A stretch of DNA of 41,353 nucleotides from Blautia sp. (GTDB lineage Bacteria; Bacillota; Clostridia; Lachnospirales; Lachnospiraceae), in assembly GCA_017463155.1 (NCBI GenBank), contig JAFTPT010000026.1:1-41353 (forward strand), read 5' to 3'. Of this stretch, positions 40,372 to 41,353 are shown piece by piece. The position numbers and the translations under genes were made by a program. The notes beneath the pieces are model-generated. The model had not been told where the DNA came from and did not search any database. It worked only from the letters and a program-made list of their open reading frames with translations. Each line of letters starts with the position of its first letter. Position 1 is the first letter of the stretch.

Positions 40372-40872
40372 TTATTCTCCGTACTGTGCAAGCAAATCGT
40401 TAATAGCATCGTTCATTGCATCCTGGAATTCCTGATCATTAATCTTTCCATCTCCATCGTGATCATTTGCAGAATAATAAGGATCATTCTTATCATATCC
40501 ATACCCAGAAGAAGAATTGCTGCTGTCATATGAAGAATTATTACTGCTTCCATAAGATGTGCTGCTTCCATAAGATGAATTATTCCTGTCAATCTTTTCA
40601 CTGAAGGCCTGTTTGCCTCCGACCAGAATGGCGCAGATCATGTCCTTTGCTTCTTGTATCTTGGTGCCCTTTTTCTTTTCCGTTCCGGACAGCATCTCAT
40701 CTGAGCTTATTTCATATTCACCCAGCCAGCGGAAGCCCTCATCATCATCGAGGATGAAAACCAGGGATGCTCCCGGTGGCGCAAGGCTGCTATTTTCATG
40801 GGTCAGCACACGGAGATTCGGATCATCTTTGCTCCTGCAGATAAAGAGCAGGCTGCGGACAGGCGCCTGCAC
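40372..40872 (-). CDS. Chimeric protein: replication-helicase C-terminal remnant plus EF-hand
   Basis: The 166-residue frame starts at GTG 40872. Residues 1 to about 88 look like the C-terminal part of RepA-type AAA ATPases of mobile elements (VRSLLFI, DPNLRVLTHENSSLAPPG, FRWLGEYEISSDEML), but the ATPase core is missing. A Ser/Asn/Tyr-rich repeat linker follows (about 95-130), then a canonical EF-hand loop DHDGDGKINDQE with the Asp/Asp/Asp/Glu calcium pattern. A TAA lies only ten codons upstream of the GTG, so the fragment begins at a broken junction. Whether it is expressed is unknown. It may be a decaying gene or a true domain swap. Confidence 0.6.
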   Translation of the reverse strand: MQAPVRSLLFICRSKDDPNLRVLTHENSSLAPPGASLVFILDDDEGFRWLGEYEISSDEMLSGTEKKKGTKIQEAKDMICAILVGGKQAFSEKIDRNNSSYGSSTSYGSSNNSSYDSSNSSSGYGYDKNDPYYSANDHDGDGKINDQEFQDAMNDAINDLLAQYGE

Positions 40873-40902
40873 TCTATCGGTGATCCTGATAAATGCAGCC
40901 GC

Positions 40903-41073
40903 TTACAGGTCAATGACATGTTCTTTTTTCTGATTCCTGTGTGGCGGATCTACTCGCTGCCGCAGGTATTTCTGTTTCTTATGAAAGTCATCGAGAACGG
41001 ATCTCTTTTCGGTCTTGTGTTCCAGCGTGATTTGTTTCTCTTCTGGCAACAGTTCCGGAAGCAAGCCTTTCAC
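40903..41073 (-). pseudogene. Relict coding fragment of an unidentified mobile-element protein
   Basis: A 56-residue frame from GTG 41073 to TAA 40903 is rich in Lys/Arg/Glu (LLPELLPEEKQITLEHKTEK, then RSVLDDFHKKQKYLRQRVD). It ends directly before the helicase-remnant frame and reads the same way. A stop lies in frame ten codons upstream of the GTG. It may be the C-terminus of a relaxase or other mobile protein, but I do not recognise it with confidence. A longer frame on the same strand (40988-41179) is probably a shadow. Confidence 0.35.
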
Positions 41074-41237
41074 ATAATAGATGAAGACTTCTTAATACCT
41101 TGCGATAAAAGGTACTAAAAGTCTCCATCAGCATACAACATCGGTATGAACAAACAACAAAAGAGTTGGATGATGCCATTGAGGATCACTTTGATAGTGA
41201 AATACCGTCATTTCTAGTATAACATCTTTTAAATAAC

Positions 41238-41266
41238 TGGACTTATTATCTTTCTTGTGGTATATT
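41238..41266 (+). promoter_or_regulatory. Probable promoter of the transposase gene
   Basis: TGGACT (41238-41243) and TATATT (41261-41266) are separated by 17 bases. A GGAGGA Shine-Dalgarno follows at about 41285-41290. The element end (terminal inverted repeat) should lie just upstream but cannot be fixed from one side. Confidence 0.5.
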
Positions 41267-41297
41267 ATCTCCAGCAAAAAAACTGGAGGACATCACC

Positions 41298-41353
41298 ATG
41301 GGAAGAAAAGCAGCTGCTCTTGCTTTGTCTGCAGAAGACAGAGCTTATCTTGA
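41298..41353 (+). CDS. IS630-type transposase, N-terminal start (partial)
   Basis: Only 18 codons are in the window. The start MGRKAAALALSAEDRAYL resembles the N-terminal helix-turn-helix start of IS630-family transposases (pattern GRKAxxLxLSxEER). ACTGGAGGA is placed seven bases upstream. If right, an insertion sequence begins between about 41215 and 41298 and runs off the window. The family call rests on a short match. Confidence 0.55.
   Translation, partial: MGRKAAALALSAEDRAYL

Noticed and set aside
40613-40933. Plus-strand frame opposite the EF-hand chimera
   Set aside because: No domain, no ribosome site, and the minus frame has clear EF-hand and helicase-like motifs.

Overview
The window looks like a chromosomal segment of a moderately GC-rich anaerobic Firmicute, most likely Clostridia/Lachnospiraceae. 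Three things suggest this: a large Gram-positive SRP RNA with an Alu domain, strong AGGAGG ribosome binding sites with some TTG/GTG starts, and a dnaX-ybaB-recR-(DUF5711-like)-cvpA block. Nothing was searched against a database, so the taxonomy is an inference.

Layout. (1) 1-139: the 3' end of a group II intron (maturase C-terminus, domain V, domain VI). It stops at the stop codon of an AraC-type regulator on the minus strand. (2) 1269-6199: a CUT2 sugar ABC importer (fused double ATPase, two permeases, binding protein), divergent from the regulator. (3) 6358-16729: a tightly packed run in which a gliding-type ABC set (GldA-like ATPase, GldF-GldG-like fusion, DUF4340 protein) is joined to an L-xylulose kinase-like gene, an L-xylulose-5-phosphate 3-epimerase-like gene, an ATP-grasp ligase, a VanY-type carboxypeptidase and a PerM/AI-2E-family permease. 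(4) 16894-20278: a zinc-finger-less DnaJ-type co-chaperone, a secreted alpha/beta hydrolase and a DUF937 protein with Gly/Gln repeats. (5) 20456-23791: galK, galT and a GNAT acetyltransferase. (6) 23815-24111: the SRP RNA on the minus strand behind a consensus promoter. (7) 24154-33441: a ten-gene Mrp/Mbh-type cation/proton antiporter operon in Mbh order, with four NuoL/M/N-type antiporter subunits and no hydrogenase genes. (8) 33543-39272: 6-phosphofructokinase, then dnaX, ybaB, recR, a beta-propeller-like membrane protein and cvpA. (9) 39273-41353: an AT-richer mobile tail with a PD-(D/E)XK (Rpn/transposase-like) nuclease, a chimeric replication-helicase remnant fused to an EF-hand, another relict fragment, and the start of an IS630-type transposase.

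How the genes may work together. The sugar importer and the kinase/epimerase pair could form one pentose/pentulose route, but the 4-epimerase that would complete it is not here and the two sets are separated by the Gld-type genes. GalK and GalT give most of the Leloir pathway without galE. The antiporter complex would couple proton and sodium gradients at the membrane. The most unusual content is that complex with four antiporter-like subunits, followed by the Gld-type operon fused to pentulose catabolism and the chimeric EF-hand gene in the mobile tail.
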